Below are positions 1 to 8,012 of a stretch of 64,000 nucleotides of DNA, in pieces (within the stretch, counting starts at the first letter, position 1; each line of letters begins with the position of its first letter). A program made the position numbers and the translations under genes. Below the pieces are notes generated by a model, which saw nothing but the letters and a program-made list of their open reading frames with translations, had not been told where the DNA came from and did not search any database. The stretch is from Alistipes sp. (GTDB lineage Bacteria > Bacteroidota > Bacteroidia > Bacteroidales > Rikenellaceae): positions 1-64,000 of the forward strand of contig JAGAOZ010000028.1 of the NCBI GenBank assembly GCA_017623505.1, in the 5' to 3' direction.

Positions 1-115
1 GTATGAGATAGGTCTTACCTACGCGTCTACGACCATAGACAGCTATTAATTCTGAATACTCAGATTCTGCCGCTGAAAGCAATATTTTCTGCTCTTCTTT
101 TCTACCGATTATCAT
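1..115 (-). CDS. AAA ATPase, N-terminal fragment (runs off window)
   Basis: The minus strand encodes 38 residues from an ATG at 115, and the frame stays open to the window edge. The fragment starts MIIGRKEEQKILLSAAESEY and contains a Walker A loop GRRRVGKT at residues 28-35 (G28, G33, K34, T35). The 'IGRKEE ... YGRRRVGKT' layout is characteristic of the archaeal-type AAA ATPases (ATPase_2/AAA_14 with a C-terminal DUF234-like nuclease domain) that are scattered through Bacteroidales accessory regions. The C-terminal part is outside the window, so the exact subfamily and function cannot be decided. Its surroundings (AT-rich DNA and a gene remnant upstream) fit an accessory location. Confidence 0.8.
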   Translation of the reverse strand, partial: MIIGRKEEQKILLSAAESEYSELIAVYGRRRVGKTYLI

Positions 116-445
116 AACTAATGAGTTTTGTTTACGCAAAATAAGACAAAAACTTTATATAACGCGCCAAATCCATGAAAAATATTGCGATTTGGCGGAT
201 TATGATATATTTTTCACAAGGAAACATCAGTTTGGTTTCATTTAGTTGACAACAGTTGGCGATAATACGCAATAAAAATTGTACCTTTGCACTTAGAAAA
301 AGAGGTGAACTTCTGGATGGAAAACTCAGTTTTTCCATGACTCAAGAGAACGAACGTTGGAACGGCAAAAATGGCGGATTTTTCTACCGCCTAGAAGATG
401 AAAAAAGGTTTTCTACCGTTTTAAGCGTAAAACTCTCATAATTAA
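116..445. other. AT-rich intergenic stretch without a convincing gene
   Basis: This 330-base stretch separates the AAA ATPase start from the leucine-rich repeat remnant. It contains a candidate plus-strand -7 box and a small hairpin, ggcgg/ccgcc around 374-391. A short plus frame could start at ATG 337 and run 34 codons to 441, but it has no recognisable motif and I do not call it. A 68-codon minus frame (132-338) is composed of AT-rich, low-information residues and is not supported. Confidence 0.5.
282..289 (+). promoter_or_regulatory. Candidate Bacteroidota -7 box (TAccTTTG)
   Basis: TACCTTTG followed by CA matches the -7 consensus TAnnTTTG exactly. The best -33 candidate (TTGG at 256-259) lies 22 bases upstream, slightly longer than the usual 19-20. 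No intact gene follows, so this may be an orphan promoter left by rearrangement. Confidence 0.4.
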
Positions 446-574
446 ATAGTTCTACATGTTGCTCCGGATTATTTGAAAATTTATGTTCCCCAAGACAGTG
501 TTGATGAATATAAATATACAGATGGATGGAAAGAATATAAAAATAAAATATATGGTTATAATGTAGAAAATTAA
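446..574 (+). pseudogene. C-terminal remnant of a BspA-type leucine-rich repeat protein
   Basis: An open stretch of 42 codons ending at TAA 572-574 reads ..APDYLKIYVPQDSVDEYK.. and then ..DGWKEYKNKIYGY... The pattern 'IYVP...SVDxYKxxxGWKxYxxKI' is the conserved closing segment of BspA-like LRR_5 surface proteins of Bacteroidales. It has no start codon (a TAA lies at 443-445), no LRR repeats and no signal peptide, so only the tail survives. It is followed at once by a hairpin terminator at 599-624, as expected at the 3' end of a former gene. What is seen is the motif; that it is the stump of a deleted or rearranged surface-protein gene is inference. It could alternatively be a last exon-like cassette of a protein whose upstream part was lost by recombination. 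Confidence 0.7.
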
Positions 575-598
575 TTCGTTGTAGATTGAGAATAATTA

Positions 599-624
599 CG
601 AGGTCGGCATAATTGCCGACCTCG
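599..624. terminator. Hairpin terminator, 11-bp stem
   Basis: Perfect inverted repeat cgaggtcggca / tgccgacctcg with a 4-base loop, followed on the plus strand by tgtttatat. It lies between the LRR remnant and the 3' end of the minus-strand ABC transporter operon, so it could end transcription from either side. The T-tract is poor in both directions. Confidence 0.65.
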
Positions 625-654
625 TGTTTATATAAGAAATCTGATATTGGCGAA

Positions 655-1413
655 TTATCCCTTTATCTTGACTGAGCGGGAGGTGGCGTCGAAGGAGATT
701 ATGTCGCTTGAGAAGAGCTTTTCTATCTCGCCACTGCGAATCATCTGCTCCGTGGGGAGGATGTGAAGCGATGGTGGAGAGATAAGGGCGACAGAGTCGC
801 AGAGCTCCAGAGCGATATCCAACTCGTGCGTAGAGAAGAGTATGCACTTATGCTCCTCGTGTGCCAAACGACGCAGCAATGAGCAGAGCTCATAGCGGTT
901 GGGCATATCCAAAAATGCAGTAGGCTCATCCAGCAAGATGATAGGCGTAGCCTGTGCCAAAGCCCTGGCAATCATTATTCGCTGACACTCACCATCGGAC
1001 ATGTGGTCCATACTCTTCGTGGCATAGTCGCTCATACCGACAGCCGCCAGAGCGTGCATAACCTGCTGCTCATCCTGCTCCTGCAGGCGGCCAATCCAAT
1101 TGGTATAAGGTGCACGACCCAAAGCCACAACATCGCGACAACTCAGGTTGCTGATGCGTACCTTCTCGGTGGTAACGAATGCCAACGTACGAGCCATATC
1201 GGCAGGCGAGAGCGTAGTGATATCTCGCTCGCCAAGCAGAATCCTGCCCTCGATGATAGGTTGCAATGAGGCTAAGGTACGCAGCAGAGTACTCTTGCCC
1301 GAGCCATTTCTGCCCACCAAAGCGGTAAGCTCGCCTGAGCGTATCTCGCCCGTAGCGGAGTGGACAAGCGTGCGGTCGCCGTATGAGAGTCGTATGTTGT
1401 CGAGTCGTATCAT
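655..1413 (-). CDS. ABC transporter ATP-binding protein (FecE/BtuD/FhuC type)
   Basis: This 252-residue cytoplasmic ATPase energises import of an iron-chelate, haem or cobalamin type ligand. Walker A is GRNGSGKS at residues 34-41, the signature loop reads MSDGE at 138-142 (an LSGGQ variant), Walker B is IILLDE at 158-163 with the following P-T-A-F-L-D D-loop, and the H-loop histidine is His196 in STHE. The length is normal for the family. It is the last gene of the minus-strand unit, starting 5 bases after the permease stop. The ligand cannot be read from an ATPase. No riboswitch or metal-box is visible near this operon, which argues against simple B12 control, although BtuD remains possible. 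Confidence 0.9.
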   Translation of the reverse strand: MIRLDNIRLSYGDRTLVHSATGEIRSGELTALVGRNGSGKSTLLRTLASLQPIIEGRILLGERDITTLSPADMARTLAFVTTEKVRISNLSCRDVVALGRAPYTNWIGRLQEQDEQQVMHALAAVGMSDYATKSMDHMSDGECQRIMIARALAQATPIILLDEPTAFLDMPNRYELCSLLRRLAHEEHKCILFSTHELDIALELCDSVALISPPSLHILPTEQMIRSGEIEKLFSSDIISFDATSRSVKIKG

Positions 1414-1418
1414 AGCCT

Positions 1419-2426
1419 TTAGACGATATTGCGTTTTTTAACGATAACCCATATAATAATAGGTATGCCGAGCAGTGCCGTAAGTGCATTTATCGGCAGG
1501 GTATACATCTTCGATAGGATGTCGCACACAAGTAGTGCGATAGCTCCCATAAGTGCCGAGGCGGGCAGGAGCGTGCGGTGGTCGGCATTGGCGAAGATAG
1601 CGCGCGACAGGTGAGGCATAGCCATTCCGATAAAGCCGATAGGACCGCAGAATGCCGTAACAGTACCTGCAAGCAGGGTAGTAGAGAGCAGAATGAGCAG
1701 ACGTGTGCGGGCAACATTTAGTCCCATAGTACGTGCGTAGCCCTCGCCCAGCAGAAGCATATTCATCGGTTTGATGACAGCCACAGCCATAACCAAGCCC
1801 ACGATAATCATCGGGGCGATGATATACAGCTTATCCCAGGTAACGCCACCTAATGAGCCCATAGTCCATACTACGAAGTTTTTGAGGGCCTCTTCCTGGC
1901 TCATAAATTGCAGAATCTGAACCACAGCACCGACAGCAGAGCTTATCATAATACCGATGATAAGCACCACCATTATATCCTTGATACGCTGACTTATAGC
2001 TCCGACTAAAAAGAGTGTTGCCAAAGCTCCAATCCAAGCTGCTCCGGCAATACCCAACGTTGAGAGTTCACTCGATAACATCTGACCCAGAGGAGCCCCT
2101 AAAATAAAGAGTGCAACGCCCAGACTTGCTCCCGAACTGATACCGAGAGTGTAGGGACCCGCCATAGGATTGCGAAAGAGGGTCTGCATTTGTAAACCGC
2201 TGAGTGCAAGTGCAATACCGGCAAGTAGAGCCATGATAGCCTTGACCAACCGGATGTCGATAACGATGGTGACTTTGTAATCCTCTACATCACCGTCGCT
2301 AAACGATGCTACCACGTCGTCAAATGTAATATCAACGCCATCCTCGCCGATGGTTACATCGAAGATAAACAGCCCGCAGAGCACTAAGCTCAGCACGATA
2401 AATAGTATGGTCGTTCTGCTCCGCAT
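1419..2426 (-). CDS. FecCD-family ABC transporter permease
   Basis: This is a 335-residue polytopic inner-membrane permease of the FecCD/BtuC fold. The N-terminal hydrophobic helix (residues ~5-25) and the motif region 'RLVKAIMALLAGIALALSGLQMQTLFRNPMA' around residues 58-90 are hallmarks of the family (R-L-P/V-R ... G..L...G...Q...RNPLA). The later 'GEGYARTMGLNV' segment (~225) is the cytoplasmic coupling helix that contacts the ATPase, and the glycine-rich 'FCGPIGFIGMAMPH' follows it. The gene lies 2 bases after the binding-protein stop and 5 before the ATPase start, so the three are surely co-translated. The substrate is undetermined. Confidence 0.92.
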   Translation of the reverse strand: MRSRTTILFIVLSLVLCGLFIFDVTIGEDGVDITFDDVVASFSDGDVEDYKVTIVIDIRLVKAIMALLAGIALALSGLQMQTLFRNPMAGPYTLGISSGASLGVALFILGAPLGQMLSSELSTLGIAGAAWIGALATLFLVGAISQRIKDIMVVLIIGIMISSAVGAVVQILQFMSQEEALKNFVVWTMGSLGGVTWDKLYIIAPMIIVGLVMAVAVIKPMNMLLLGEGYARTMGLNVARTRLLILLSTTLLAGTVTAFCGPIGFIGMAMPHLSRAIFANADHRTLLPASALMGAIALLVCDILSKMYTLPINALTALLGIPIIIWVIVKKRNIV

Positions 2427-2428
2427 CG

Positions 2429-3586
2429 TTATTGTAGTTTTCGGTGGTAATAGAGGGCCTTGTCGTCAAGCAGGTCGGGATGTATAATCTTAACCAAATC
2501 TGTGAGTATAATATCGGGGTTTATTACGCCCGACTCCCAGAAATCAGAGCCTGAAGAGGCTCTCTGACGGCCATTGTTGTTATATACTTGGCGTTGTTGA
2601 ACAACCGCTACCGAGGCGAAAAGAGGATTTTCGGCAAGTAGCGTTGCGAACGTAGTATGACCACCTACATTGAGCCATATATCGGCCTTATGTGCAAGGC
2701 TGTAAGCTTGCTCGATACCTATCGGCGTGGTGGTGTCGCCCTGCTCGCCCGCCGTGAAGGCGTGACCTCCGGCATCTTCGATAAGCTGTACGATGTAGCT
2801 CTTAGGTGCCGGCAAGTACCAAATGTCGCGGTAAGGAGTGTTGAGTAGTATGTCGGGACGCTCGACGTTGTTTGCTGTGATGTAGCTCTCAACACTATCG
2901 CGTACGCTGTTATAACGCTGAGCAACCGCTGCAAAGAACTCCTCGCCCTGCTTACGGCAACCCATAATCTCTGCCAAAGCAACTATCCACTCGGCTTTGC
3001 CCAGAGGCGATGATTCAAGGTATTCGCCTACATAGAGGTAAGGAATGTCAAAGCTCTTCAGTTGCTCCTCCAGCCCGCTGGGCGAACTCAGTCCATAGAG
3101 GAGAACTAAATCGGGCTTAAGAGATAGAAGTAGCTCAAGGTTGAAATGACCATCATAGCCTATATCTCCAATCTTATCGCCCTGTGCCAATATCTTCTCG
3201 TTATAGATAAACTCCTTGCCCGATACGCCGACAACTGCATCTGCCTGCCCGATAGCATCCAGCATCGCAATATATGACGAAGAGAGACAGACGACGCGCT
3301 CAACCTTGCCATCGACGCGCTGAAGGTGTGGGTGTGACACACCAGTAAAGCGGTTGCCGGGGTCGAGTAGCAACATTCGTGGCTCACACTTATCGCCCTG
3401 CCAGGGTTTCTCAACCACAATCAATGAGGCGTCGCCCTGCTCAGTGCCAAGGATTTGGAATCCGTCGGCATACTCAGGTGTGTAGAGCACTGTTGTAAAG
3501 TCGCTTTTGTCAAACTCTGCAACACCCCGACAGCTCAATGCCATAAGAGCAACAAGTAATATGAAATATCGTATTATCTGTTGCAT
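2429..3586 (-). CDS. Periplasmic substrate-binding lipoprotein (PF01497-type)
   Basis: This 385-residue binding protein is for a metal chelate, haem or corrinoid importer. It has a lipoprotein signal MQQIIRYFILLVALMALSC with the lipid-accepting Cys at residue 19. The class III binding-protein core starts near residue 90 with 'VERVVCLSSSYIAMLDAIGQADAVVGVSG' and continues with 'NLELLLSLKPDLVLLYG', both typical of the BtuF/FecB/FhuD family. The ~60 residues between lipid anchor and core are longer than in E. coli BtuF. The start codon overlaps the 3' end of the upstream LTA-synthase-like gene by 13 bases. It delivers ligand to the permease encoded directly downstream. Confidence 0.9.
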   Translation of the reverse strand: MQQIIRYFILLVALMALSCRGVAEFDKSDFTTVLYTPEYADGFQILGTEQGDASLIVVEKPWQGDKCEPRMLLLDPGNRFTGVSHPHLQRVDGKVERVVCLSSSYIAMLDAIGQADAVVGVSGKEFIYNEKILAQGDKIGDIGYDGHFNLELLLSLKPDLVLLYGLSSPSGLEEQLKSFDIPYLYVGEYLESSPLGKAEWIVALAEIMGCRKQGEEFFAAVAQRYNSVRDSVESYITANNVERPDILLNTPYRDIWYLPAPKSYIVQLIEDAGGHAFTAGEQGDTTTPIGIEQAYSLAHKADIWLNVGGHTTFATLLAENPLFASVAVVQQRQVYNNNGRQRASSGSDFWESGVINPDIILTDLVKIIHPDLLDDKALYYHRKLQ

Positions 3587-5421
3587 AGGTCAGTATGTAG
3601 TGTTTGCAATATAGCTTTGCCCTGCTTCAAAAGAGTGTCTGTGTGAGTTGTATCACCCTCTTGTTCGGTTACCCGCTCGCCTGTACAGTTGTAGATAACG
3701 TAACCTTGTTCGTCTATCATTCCAAAGGCGTTGTTGTAGGTCCAAAAACCAAAATGTGCGATATTCGGATTGAGAACATCCCGACTAAATGGGTTATTCT
3801 CATACTCTATTCCCATCTGTGCAAGGAGTGTGGCTGCCATATCGCTCTGTGAGCCGTAGGTCTCTATAACGCAAGGTTGCTTGATAGCTCCGCCCAACCA
3901 AAGCATAGGTATTCTTTGGCGTGATAGTGCGCCTGTCGGTACACCTTCGGGATATGGCATACCATGGTCGGCAATAAGGATGACGAGCATGTTGTCCCAC
4001 GCCGGCGAGGCTTGCCAAGAGCGTATCATTTGACCGAGGGCCTTGTCGGTAAAATGCGCCGCATTAAGAATCTTGTTGCTGAAATTATGCTCCGGCACCT
4101 CGAAAGGTTCATGCGATGATAGGGTAAGCAACGTGGCAAAGAAAGGTTTGCTATCTTTGGCCGCCGATATTACCTGTTCGGTAAAATATTGACACATCAC
4201 CTTATCATCATAACCCCATTTATTGGTCTCGGCGTCAAACGACAGCTCTTTGGAGTCGAAGATCTGGTTAATTCCCGTGTTGTATAGGTATGATGCTGTG
4301 TTGGTAAAGTTGGCATCACCGCCATATGTAAACGTAGTGTTGTAACCATTCTCTTTAAGTGTTCGAGCTATGGAAGGCAGTGTTCGAGCCTTGGCAGGGT
4401 ACTTCATCACCGAGGCTACGGGATGGGCCGGCCATCCGCTCATTGTGGCTACCTGCCCACGGTCGGTACGGAACGAATTGGCTATAATATTCTCAAACCA
4501 GATACCCTCATTTTTTAGCTCTCTGAGATTAGGCATTACTGCCTTACCATCAACATCTTCGTCTGTTACATTGCGACCAATGCTCTCCATAAGTACCAAA
4601 ACGACGTTTGGACGTGTTGTGTCGAGGAGTGTGTCGCAAGGTTGTAATTCGGAAGAGTGGTTGTCAATCGATGCAAACAACTCGGCGCAATGTTGTTGGT
4701 CAAAATATTGATAATCATCCTCGTCAAGTTCTGAGCGAAAAGCCGATGAGAGGAACGAGAATACAGGGTTCGTCGCTGCCTGATTTAAGAAATCATTGCT
4801 GCTGAAGTATGCCATGCTGACATTGGCGACCGATGTGCCGACACCGCCTCGTATTGCCAGAAAACAGAGACCTCCCAGAAGGATAAACAGCAATGTGGCT
4901 ACTATACGTCGTGACTTTTCCAGAAGTGTTTGATGGTATCGCAGAGCTATTATTCGTAGTGCGTACCACATACCTGCCCCGAAGACGATAAAGAGGATGC
5001 TTGTGGGCAGAATATCTGTCCAACTAAGACTTGCCGTAGCCTCCTTTGGCGAGACGATATATTGCAGGATAGTGCTGTCTAAGCGGAAATCCCAGTGGCG
5101 GAATAGTCCCATATCGACACTTACGATAAGCGATACGAGTGCAGATATGAGGATAAAATACCATTTGAGAATATTTCGAATGTAACGTTCAGGAATTGTT
5201 ATCCAAATCGTTACGAACATAATAAGCCAGGGTATAACGGTGAGGTAGCCGGCAACAGCGGAATCAAGAATAAGACCGTGCCAAATGACCGATAGAGTAT
5301 CTGCTGACGAAATCTGGGGAGCCTTATCGGCAAACCATATCAAAAAGAGTGGCTTTTGGATAACCATCAGAAGTAGCGATACGAGATATGTCGCCAGAAC
5401 AGTATATATTCTTTTTTTCAT
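3574..5421 (-). CDS. LTA-synthase-like membrane sulfatase/phosphatase-fold enzyme
   Basis: This 615-residue inner-membrane enzyme has about five N-terminal transmembrane helices (residues ~5-195) followed by an extracytoplasmic alkaline-phosphatase/sulfatase domain. Family motifs are 'NVVLVLMESIGRN' (first metal-binding Glu), 'GQVATMSGW' where Thr326 aligns with the catalytic threonine of LtaS, and 'LIADHGMPYPEG' (metal-binding Asp/His) near the C-terminus. In Gram-negative bacteria relatives transfer or hydrolyse phosphoglycerol or phosphoethanolamine groups; the actual substrate is unknown. I chose ATG 5421 rather than the in-frame GTG at 5442 because a -7 box lies at 5443-5450, so transcription should begin downstream of that GTG. 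It heads the ABC-importer operon and overlaps the next gene. Confidence 0.85.
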   Translation of the reverse strand: MKKRIYTVLATYLVSLLLMVIQKPLFLIWFADKAPQISSADTLSVIWHGLILDSAVAGYLTVIPWLIMFVTIWITIPERYIRNILKWYFILISALVSLIVSVDMGLFRHWDFRLDSTILQYIVSPKEATASLSWTDILPTSILFIVFGAGMWYALRIIALRYHQTLLEKSRRIVATLLFILLGGLCFLAIRGGVGTSVANVSMAYFSSNDFLNQAATNPVFSFLSSAFRSELDEDDYQYFDQQHCAELFASIDNHSSELQPCDTLLDTTRPNVVLVLMESIGRNVTDEDVDGKAVMPNLRELKNEGIWFENIIANSFRTDRGQVATMSGWPAHPVASVMKYPAKARTLPSIARTLKENGYNTTFTYGGDANFTNTASYLYNTGINQIFDSKELSFDAETNKWGYDDKVMCQYFTEQVISAAKDSKPFFATLLTLSSHEPFEVPEHNFSNKILNAAHFTDKALGQMIRSWQASPAWDNMLVILIADHGMPYPEGVPTGALSRQRIPMLWLGGAIKQPCVIETYGSQSDMAATLLAQMGIEYENNPFSRDVLNPNIAHFGFWTYNNAFGMIDEQGYVIYNCTGERVTEQEGDTTHTDTLLKQGKAILQTLHTDLCNR

Positions 5422-5442
5422 TCTCCGAGTTGTAATATTCAC

Positions 5443-5450
5443 ACAAAGGT
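5443..5450 (-). promoter_or_regulatory. -7 box (TAccTTTG) for the phosphatase/ABC operon
   Basis: Minus-strand TACCTTTG matches the Bacteroidota -7 consensus. The predicted transcription start is near 5438, leaving a short leader of about 17 bases before ATG 5421. No clear -33 TTTG is present at the right distance. Confidence 0.6.
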
Positions 5451-5536
5451 AATACTTTTTTGTGGAAGCTCCCCTGTAAGAGGGCGTTTTTTGTTATTTT
5501 GGTGCTCCAATATGCAGAATGTTGGGCAGAAAATGT

Positions 5537-5544
5537 TATTTTTG
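5537..5544 (+). promoter_or_regulatory. -7 box (TAttTTTG) for the CHAT gene
   Basis: TATTTTTG lies 18 bases before ATG 5563. It faces away from the minus-strand promoter at 5443-5450, so the ~90 bases in between hold divergent promoters. The -33 element is weak. Confidence 0.5.
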
Positions 5545-5562
5545 TAAAAAATAATCTTGTCG

Positions 5563-7539
5563 ATGGGTCGTATCGTAGCCATACTATCTGTGTTTTTATT
5601 CTCTGTGGGGTATTTGCATGCTCAACAGAGCGGAACGACCTATTCGGATGATGCTTTGTCGGTAAGTTCTGCGATTAATGAGCGATATAGTGAAGATTAT
5701 GTGTTGGATTTGATGCAACAGAGTATTGCCTATTTAGACCAAGATGATATGCGTAAGGCTGTTGGTTGCGCCAAACAGGCATATAAGATTGCTCAAAAGA
5801 CCCCAACGCTGAGCTCCGAAACGCAGCTAATGGTCTATACAGCCTTGTGTCTGTGTGGTTATCAGGCAGATGATAGGCGATTGATTGAGGAGTTCTGGCC
5901 TAAGCTCTTTTATTTGCAGCGGGCGGAGATAATTGAACAGCTGGGGCGGCATACATCCGCTTTGCGATATGAGGCTTGGAGGGAGCATTTTGTCTATTTG
6001 GTTGAGGCGAATAGAATGTTTAGTGTTAAGGTTAGAGAGAGTGAGGAGTGTGTTGGTGTAGCATATAATTCTCTGTTACTTTCGAAAGGGCTGCTACTTT
6101 CGTCAGAGACTGAATTTGAACGAGCCGTGAAGCAATCCACAGATGCCGATTTGCAAAAAGAGTACCATCGCCTAAAGCAGATGCAATCTTCACTGCGTAG
6201 TTCATCTTCGTTGCTCTCACCCACGGTTAAGGAGCGTATGGAGAGGTCTGCCCAAGAACTCGAATCGAGCTTAATGGTGCGGGTGCAACAGTCTGGTAAC
6301 TATGCCCAAATATTCAATATCAAGTGGCAGGATGTGCAATCCCGCCTGTCGGATGAAGATGTGGCGATTGAGATTATGGATAATGTATACCATGACGATT
6401 TCCAATCACATCGCGGCTATGTAGCTTTGGTGCTACGCAAAGGGTGGAAAGCCCCTCGTTTTGTTGCCTTGTGCGCAGAGAACATCATAGGAGATGCGTG
6501 TGAGCAGGGTCCCAAGATATATAATGGAGCGGAGTCTAAACATCTATATAATCTACTGTGGGGTCGGTTGGAGCCTTATCTGAAAGATGGTGATAACGTC
6601 TATATTTCGGCAGCCGATTTGCTGCATCAGCTAAACTTTGAGGTCTTGGAGAGCCCCGATGGTCGTCGAGCCAATGAGCGTTATAACGTCCGTCGCGTAT
6701 CATCTACCAAAGAGTTATGCGTGCAGAGAGATGAGCGAGCGTTAGTTAATGCTGTCTTGTACGGTAATCTGAAATACGATGTGGACTCTAAGACGATGGC
6801 TCAGTCGGCCTCCGAAGCTATAAAATACTTGGCAGATAATGATGCTGTGGAGAGTTTGGTGCGCGCAGGTATTGATGAATTGCCGGCTACCGAGCGCGAA
6901 ATTCTCTCTATCGGAAGGGTTTTAGAGCAGCGAGGTATCAGGACTCGACTTTTGATGCGTAGTATGGGTAGCGAAGAGTCTTTCAAGGCTCTGTCGGGCC
7001 GAGCAACATCGATTTTACACATCGCAACACACGGTTTTTATCATCAAGATACTACGTGGCAGCAAATGGATAACTACTGGATTGAGAGAGCACTAATGAT
7101 AAGTGGGACAAGAGAGGAGTTTGATGCTATGATGCGTACGTCGGGTTTGATTCTCTCTGGAGGAGCTGCTGCATGGCGTGGAGAGACGACTCCCGAAGGT
7201 CTTGAGGATGGTGTGTTGTATGCCGAGGAGATTGCGACACTCGACCTTAGCTCGACAGAAATGGTTGTGTTGTCGGCGTGTGAGACAGCTTTAGGTGTCG
7301 TTTTTACGGAGGGTGTTATGGGCTTGCAACGAGCTTTTAAGCGTGCCGGCGTAAGGAGTATAATTATGAGTCTGTGGGAGGTGAATGATGAGGCGACAGC
7401 CCTCTTTATGCGAACCTTCTATGAGCAGTGGCTGGGTGGGGCGTCGCGTCATCAAGCTTTCGTTGCAGCGCAGCGCAGAGTGCGCCAGCAGTATGGCTCG
7501 CAGGACTCTTCTTGGGCGGCATTTATTATGCTGGATTGA
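5563..7539 (+). CDS. Exported CHAT-domain (caspase-like) protein
   Basis: This is a 658-residue protein with a cleavable signal peptide (MGRIVAILSVFLFSVGYLHA-Q). Residues ~40-250 are helical and TPR-like in character. A C-terminal CHAT domain (~360-658) follows, belonging to the caspase/separase clan of cysteine peptidases. The catalytic pair is visible: His490 in 'LHIATHGFY' and Cys573 in 'VLSACETALG'. The downstream 'GVMGLQRAFKRAGVRSIIMSLW' and 'TALFMRTFYEQW' segments are standard CHAT signatures. Both catalytic residues are intact, so peptidase activity is plausible; the substrate is unknown. ATG 5563 is preferred to TTG 5557. The gene appears monocistronic and no partner gene typical of CHAT defence or gasdermin systems is adjacent. 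Confidence 0.88.
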   Translation: MGRIVAILSVFLFSVGYLHAQQSGTTYSDDALSVSSAINERYSEDYVLDLMQQSIAYLDQDDMRKAVGCAKQAYKIAQKTPTLSSETQLMVYTALCLCGYQADDRRLIEEFWPKLFYLQRAEIIEQLGRHTSALRYEAWREHFVYLVEANRMFSVKVRESEECVGVAYNSLLLSKGLLLSSETEFERAVKQSTDADLQKEYHRLKQMQSSLRSSSSLLSPTVKERMERSAQELESSLMVRVQQSGNYAQIFNIKWQDVQSRLSDEDVAIEIMDNVYHDDFQSHRGYVALVLRKGWKAPRFVALCAENIIGDACEQGPKIYNGAESKHLYNLLWGRLEPYLKDGDNVYISAADLLHQLNFEVLESPDGRRANERYNVRRVSSTKELCVQRDERALVNAVLYGNLKYDVDSKTMAQSASEAIKYLADNDAVESLVRAGIDELPATEREILSIGRVLEQRGIRTRLLMRSMGSEESFKALSGRATSILHIATHGFYHQDTTWQQMDNYWIERALMISGTREEFDAMMRTSGLILSGGAAAWRGETTPEGLEDGVLYAEEIATLDLSSTEMVVLSACETALGVVFTEGVMGLQRAFKRAGVRSIIMSLWEVNDEATALFMRTFYEQWLGGASRHQAFVAAQRRVRQQYGSQDSSWAAFIMLD

Positions 7540-7590
7540 TTTTTTAGGAGTGATAAATATATGATTTTCAGTAAAAAGATTGCCGAAAGT

Positions 7591-7620
7591 TTTGATTTCG
7601 AAAAAATATTACTACCTTTG
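7591..7620 (+). promoter_or_regulatory. Promoter of rpsF-rpsR-rplI (TTTG-N18-TAccTTTG)
   Basis: The -33 TTTG (7591-7594) and -7 TACCTTTG (7613-7620) give a near-perfect Bacteroidota promoter 41 bases upstream of the rpsF start codon. Confidence 0.8.
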
Positions 7621-7661
7621 CACCGCTAAAATAGCACAATAACAATTAATTAAAATTTATT

Positions 7662-8009
7662 ATGAACAATTACGAAACCGTTTTCATTGTCACTCCCGTC
7701 CTCTCTGAGGCTCAGGTGCAGGAGGTTGCTGACAAATTCCAGGGCATCATCACCGAGAACGGCGGTCAGATCGTGAATGTGGAGAACTGGGGCTTGAAGA
7801 AGCTTGCATATCCTATTCAGAAGAAGACCACCGGTTTCTACTTCTTGGTAGAGTTCGAGGCTGAGGGTACACTTATCAACAAGCTCGAGACTAACTATCG
7901 TCGTGACGAGCGTATCATTCGTTTCTTAACTTTCAAGCAGGACAAGTTCGCCGTAGAGTACTCTGCAAAGCGTCGTGCAAAGCTTGCTAACAAATCACAG
8001 GAGGAGTAA
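7662..8009 (+). CDS. rpsF: 30S ribosomal protein S6
   Basis: This 115-residue protein binds the central domain of 16S rRNA together with S18. It begins [16 protein letters not shown] and shows the S6 core '[27 protein letters not shown]' and '[17 protein letters not shown]'. The length is typical for Bacteroidales. It is the first gene of the conserved rpsF-rpsR-rplI operon; rpsR follows after 3 bases. S6:S18 autoregulatory leaders are known in many bacteria, but the ~35-base leader here is too short to show one clearly. Confidence 0.98.
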   Translation: MNNYETVFIVTPVLSEAQVQEVADKFQGIITENGGQIVNVENWGLKKLAYPIQKKTTGFYFLVEFEAEGTLINKLETNYRRDERIIRFLTFKQDKFAVEYSAKRRAKLANKSQEE

Positions 8010-8012
8010 ACT

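Noticed and set aside
256-441. Small plus-strand frame near the left edge (34 codons from ATG 337)
   Set aside because: No motif, no convincing ribosome binding site, and the promoter box lies within the longer version of the frame.
655-3586. Naming the ABC genes btuFCD
   Set aside because: Family membership is clear, but nothing in the sequence separates cobalamin from haem or siderophore ligands, and no riboswitch lies upstream.
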